A stretch of DNA of 64,000 nt from Aeromicrobium yanjiei. Lineage in GTDB: Bacteria; Actinomycetota; Actinomycetes; Propionibacteriales; Nocardioidaceae. The notes below the pieces were generated by a model. That model was given only the letters and a program-made list of their open reading frames with translations. It was not told the origin of the DNA and ran no database searches. Position numbers and translations under genes: made by a program. Below, in pieces: positions 61,801 to 64,000 of this stretch; positions within the stretch are counted from its first letter, which is position 1, and each line of letters opens with the position of its first letter. Location of the stretch: positions 2,170,001-2,234,000 of the forward strand of contig NZ_CP045737.1 in assembly GCF_009649075.1 (NCBI RefSeq), read 5' to 3'.

Positions 61801-62302
61801 CCTCCTCGAAGCGCGCAACAGCTCCGTCGTTGCCGAAGTAGCCGCGGCTCTCGTCGAAGACCTTGACGAACACCTTGAGCAGCGCGTCCGTCTGATCCTT
61901 GGCGATTAGCGTGGCCTTCTGGTCGATGTTGAAGAGCAGGCTCTTCGCCGGGATGTCGGCGGCCTTCTTCAGTGAGGCGATGAGCATCGCGTCATCGGTC
62001 TTGCCCAGGAAGCTCTCGCTCACCTCATCGCGCGGAAACGCCTGACCCTCAACGTCGCCTAGGAGGTGGGCCAGCATCTTGAGGAGGTGCGACTTACCAG
62101 AGCCGAAGAAGCCCGAGATCCACACGCCATTGGCGTTCGTGTAGTTGGTGTACTCCTCAAGCAGCGGGGCCACGCCCTTGGCTGCGTCATTCGTGAAGAC
62201 GTACTCCTCGACCTCGATGCCAAGGTGGTCGGCGTCGTCAGCCTTGACGACACCCTCGATCGATCGGGTGACGTCCTTGAGGAAGATCTCGTTGAGTTTC
62301 AT
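58820..62302 (-). CDS. brxC: BREX protein BrxC (P-loop ATPase)
   Basis: The protein has 1160 residues from ATG 62302; a 25-codon upstream extension is brxB sequence. BrxC start LNEIFLKDVTRSIEGVVKAD and the Walker A ISGFFGSGKSHLLKMLAHLL near 65 are diagnostic, with NFFVDEVGQFIADDV near 255 as Walker B. The C-terminal half is helical (KRAEVAAAIEGRKAEVL). BrxC belongs to the DUF499/DUF6079-like ATPases and is required for both methylation and phage exclusion. It is separated from brxB by four bases, consistent with coupled translation. Confidence 0.94.
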   Translation of the reverse strand: MKLNEIFLKDVTRSIEGVVKADDADHLGIEVEEYVFTNDAAKGVAPLLEEYTNYTNANGVWISGFFGSGKSHLLKMLAHLLGDVEGQAFPRDEVSESFLGKTDDAMLIASLKKAADIPAKSLLFNIDQKATLIAKDQTDALLKVFVKVFDESRGYFGNDGAVARFEEDLDKRGQYDAFKAAFVKHAGIDWAQGREQTALEGHNIDKAFADVNGEANPGIIAQYQKSYAVSIEDFATAVKAWIDKQEPGFRLNFFVDEVGQFIADDVKLMLNLQTIAESLNTKCKGQSWVFVTSQEDMDKVIGDRTRQQGNDFSKIQARFSAKVKLTSQDVEEVISKRLLEKNDAGAAKLMAIHARESANFKTIFDFVDGAKTYRNYVDGGRFISTYPFVTYQIPMFQAAIEGLSDHNMFEGKNSSVGERSMLGVVQEVAKRIGAEQVSYLATFDQMFAGISAALKSAAQSAILQAEKHLPDPGSDVTILANRLLKALFLVKYVDTFKATPRNLTVLVYDRFGLDLNALGKQVQEALNLLETQSYVQRNGNVYEYLTNEEQEIEKEIKSVDVDSSEVSGKLFKYLSSDILKTNKLKYAKNGQDFPFGYKLDDIVQGNQRELTVHFITPETNYTDTEIAAQSMGKDELRVFLGRDKRLLADLRLLLKTEKYTKQRTNSGALPSTQAILQSKQVLNAEREKELIERLRQAVGKAQLIINAAEITSGSQDAVTRVSDGFQELVNRTYTNLGLLGGKVYPEQQIAAAVQNDQGLFSAGSLSALSSPGTEMESWIISQTNLGEQVTVKKIAHRFESKPYGWDLGSIEVVLGWLVGNGKVALTVDANPVVRTEAASIIRNTGKQQHTVVAPQKAYDATKVAKFKKFCTDFFDEGAVPSDSTELARFGKDKLAAKRDELNALVSSSRYPFVGQLSGVVTLLDQVVGNPIDWYLSDFDKADELIEAKEDLVDPIKSFLNGQQAKIFDEADVLLSANTGNLGYLPPGSADPVKTLLADTNAFRGNKMNQLKAAADTLRGQIDDVVTKKRAEVAAAIEGRKAEVLASAYYSNATSDAQESAVGRIDQILARLKGESQIALILQTGSTFEQDDYPELLSRLVTSQQGGGNGGPPPKQMVSVKTIHVSGVSGVLESEADVDNYLAALRAALVETLNDGKRITL

Positions 62303-62306
62303 CGGG

Positions 62307-62921
62307 TCATGCTTCCTGGTCGAGGATGCGCTTCGCGCGGTAGAAGGAGTCGTCCTTGAGCTGACCGAACAGAACAAGTGATGATCCCTGCGTGGCCGAG
62401 ACTTCGTAACGACCTGGGAAGAACATCAGCATCGGTTTGTCGGAGACGACGGTTTGTAGGTTGTTGAGCACGGTGTGCGACCGAACGAACGGGAACACCT
62501 CGCCGATGCCCGTGAGGAAGAGGATCTGGAACGAATCGGCCTCGATGCGCGACTTGATGGCCGGCGCCAGGTGTATCTGAGGGTCCAGCATGTTCTGGAG
62601 CATCTTGAGGAAGTCGGGCTTGTCCATCGTCGGCTCGGCTGCCAGGACGCGATCCCAGACGTTGCGTTCCTTGAGCAGGTCGACGCAGAGATCGTAGAGG
62701 TTGATCTCGAAGACCTTGATGCCCAGATCGGTGCCGAGCTTGGTCTTGATGCGCTTCTTCGCTTGAGCGACGTCCAGCGCCCATGCAGGGTCATAGTCGT
62801 AGATGAAGTGGGCGACCTCGTTGCCCAATCCCTCCATCGTCAGAAAGCGCTCGCTGCTGAGCACCTTGAACAGGTGCTCCTCCTGTTGCGTCAGCGTCGT
62901 TCTTGGCTGCACGGCTCTCAC
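62307..62921 (-). CDS. brxB: BREX protein BrxB (DUF1788)
   Basis: The protein has 204 residues from GTG 62921, which overlaps the brxA stop (GTGA). DUF1788 features are visible: VFEINLYDLCVDLLKERNVW, then DSFQILFLTGIGEVFPFVRS and TVLNNLQTVVSDKPMLMFFP ending in a GRY. BrxB is a small cytosolic protein needed for type 1 BREX function; its biochemical role is not established. Longer open frames upstream read into brxA antisense or shadow sequence and are rejected. Confidence 0.92.
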   Translation of the reverse strand: MRAVQPRTTLTQQEEHLFKVLSSERFLTMEGLGNEVAHFIYDYDPAWALDVAQAKKRIKTKLGTDLGIKVFEINLYDLCVDLLKERNVWDRVLAAEPTMDKPDFLKMLQNMLDPQIHLAPAIKSRIEADSFQILFLTGIGEVFPFVRSHTVLNNLQTVVSDKPMLMFFPGRYEVSATQGSSLVLFGQLKDDSFYRAKRILDQEA

Positions 62922-63523
62922 GCCACTTTCGTCGGGAAGAAGCGGATGTCGCTTGGGGTGCGCTGGTTCAGGCACTCCGCGACGCGAGCTGAGAGAAGCG
63001 CAGGCTCGATGTGGCCCTGCTTGGTCAGCAGACCCGCTTCGACCATCATCTTGAACAGCACCTGCCGTAACTTTTGGTAGGAGTGGTCGGTGACCTCGTC
63101 GAGCTCGTCGTGCCACATGGCCTTCGAGCGGTAGAAGGAGTCGTACTCCTCGTACGTGAGCGTGCCCGCCAGGGTCAGGAACCGCTCGCGCAACACCTCC
63201 TCCGCGAACTCTCCGATGAGCGCGTAGAGGCGGCACGCGGCCACCCACATCAAGTGACCGCGCTCAGTGGAAGTCCCGTTGGCGACGATTTGAAGCTCGG
63301 AGTCCTCGAGGACTTGGAGCCGGGGGATCAACGCACCGAGCGTCCGAGTGCTTGACCTAGAGACCCGGGCCTGGAGCAAGTTGTGTTCCTTGACCAGAGC
63401 GCGCGTAGCCGCCCAGTCACGTTCCTGAAGATAGATCGGAGCCACCACGACCGCTTCTCCCGCGAGCAGGGTGCCGCTGGTGAATGACAGTGCGTAGCGC
63501 GATGCGCGTTCTCTTCCGCCCAT
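62918..63523 (-). CDS. brxA: BREX protein BrxA (DUF1819)
   Basis: The protein has 201 residues from ATG 63523, with AGAGGGG upstream; a longer frame is GC-rich shadow. DUF1819 character: RYALSFTSGTLLAGEAVVVA near the N-terminus, ALVKEHNLLQARVSRSSTRT, and VGACRLYALIGEFAEE-like helices with a C-terminal LNQRTPSDIRFFPTKVA. BrxA of other species adopts a NusB-like or related helical fold that binds DNA. First gene of the BREX operon, so its upstream region should hold the main promoter. Confidence 0.9.
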   Translation of the reverse strand: MGGRERASRYALSFTSGTLLAGEAVVVAPIYLQERDWAATRALVKEHNLLQARVSRSSTRTLGALIPRLQVLEDSELQIVANGTSTERGHLMWVAACRLYALIGEFAEEVLRERFLTLAGTLTYEEYDSFYRSKAMWHDELDEVTDHSYQKLRQVLFKMMVEAGLLTKQGHIEPALLSARVAECLNQRTPSDIRFFPTKVA

Positions 63524-64000
63524 CGGCGTCCCCTCTCGTCGATCCGGGCTCCTCAACTCACGTCGTCCGAGGGCACCCGGCATCAACGACGGCAAGCGCT
63601 CAAGTCGGTCGGAAGGAAACAATCGGCACGCAGGTAACCTCCGCGACGTCGCCATTCTACTCGTCCCGGGTGCGGCAAAGCGGGCTGTGCAGAAGGTGCC
63701 ATTCGCCACGCTTTCCATCAGCCTGTTGGCCGCTGGAGCCATCATGTGAGACACCGGGGCGTGACCAGCGCGCCTGCGTGCCTGCTGCGCTTTCGAGCTC
63801 AAACCAAGAGCGCGCGGGACAACGGCGTAATTCTCCGATGAAGCGGACCCGCGCGTCACGCCCCCAATCGGGGAGTCCGAAGTCACGTGATGCGGTCCTT
63901 CGCAGTCGTAGCGTGGCCGATGGGCAGAGGTCGGACGGTGGTTCATCAAGAGCGCCATCCTCTTCGGCGCCTAGCGTCTCTGGTGACCCTACCCACCAGG
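63524..64000. other. 477-base region upstream of brxA
   Basis: No gene is convincing; the frames open here have no ribosome sites and mixed third positions. A short plus-strand frame around 63640-63750 (LLVPGAAKRAVQKVPFATLS) could be a remnant. The BREX promoter should lie close to 63523, but I see no clear -10/-35 pair and no regulator gene such as brxR within the window. Confidence 0.45.

Noticed and set aside
1..64000. CRISPR array, tRNA or rRNA gene
   Set aside because: No regularly spaced short repeats and no recognisable tRNA cloverleaf or rRNA sequence were seen on reading through.

Overview
The window is high-GC DNA with strong G/C preference at third codon positions, GTG starts and short overlapping operons. 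It carries DUF222 (13E12-type) HNH genes, a DUF2510 protein, FHA and Ser/Thr-kinase genes, and actinobacterial LexA-type boxes. This points to an actinomycete, plausibly Nocardioidaceae such as Aeromicrobium or Nocardioides; the genus is an inference from gene content only.

Layout. 1-178 is the tail of a SNF2-type helicase, followed by a paired palindromic repeat. 296-4647 holds a histidine phosphatase, an NrtR-type Nudix regulator, a TY-Chap/macro-like protein and a divergent ADP-ribosylglycohydrolase fused to a dual-specificity phosphatase, probably an ADP-ribose/NAD module. 4648-12694 is mostly ordinary chromosome: an SOS-box DUF222 gene, a Ser/Thr kinase with an FHA protein, an oxidoreductase and small proteins. 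12723-24565 encodes a SWIM-SNF2 helicase and a tightly overlapping recC-recB-recD operon. A second DUF222 gene with the same regulatory upstream module follows, and then a lipoprotein.

26938-31854 is an amide-utilisation cassette: formamidase, FmdB, an NCS1-like permease with a Cys-rich tail, a cytoplasmic AmiC-like amide sensor and a MarR regulator. 31855-34867 contains small secreted or membrane proteins and remnants.

35037-63523 is a defence island with three blocks. (1) An XRE regulator, a divergent vWA protein and an operon of TY-Chap protein, NERD-UvrD helicase and PGN_0703-type nuclease are tied together by a shared TTGCATAA motif; this is the best candidate for an undescribed system. 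(2) An AddB-like/AddA-like nuclease-helicase pair, additional to RecBCD, is followed by an unrecognised Trp-rich protein. (3) A complete type 1 BREX operon (brxA, brxB, brxC, pglX, pglZ, brxL) ends with a GmrSD/BrxU-like DUF262-HNH gene as its seventh cistron. BREX would modify and protect self DNA and block phage, the DUF262 protein would attack DNA that carries foreign modifications, and the helicase-nuclease blocks would add further DNA-targeting activities.
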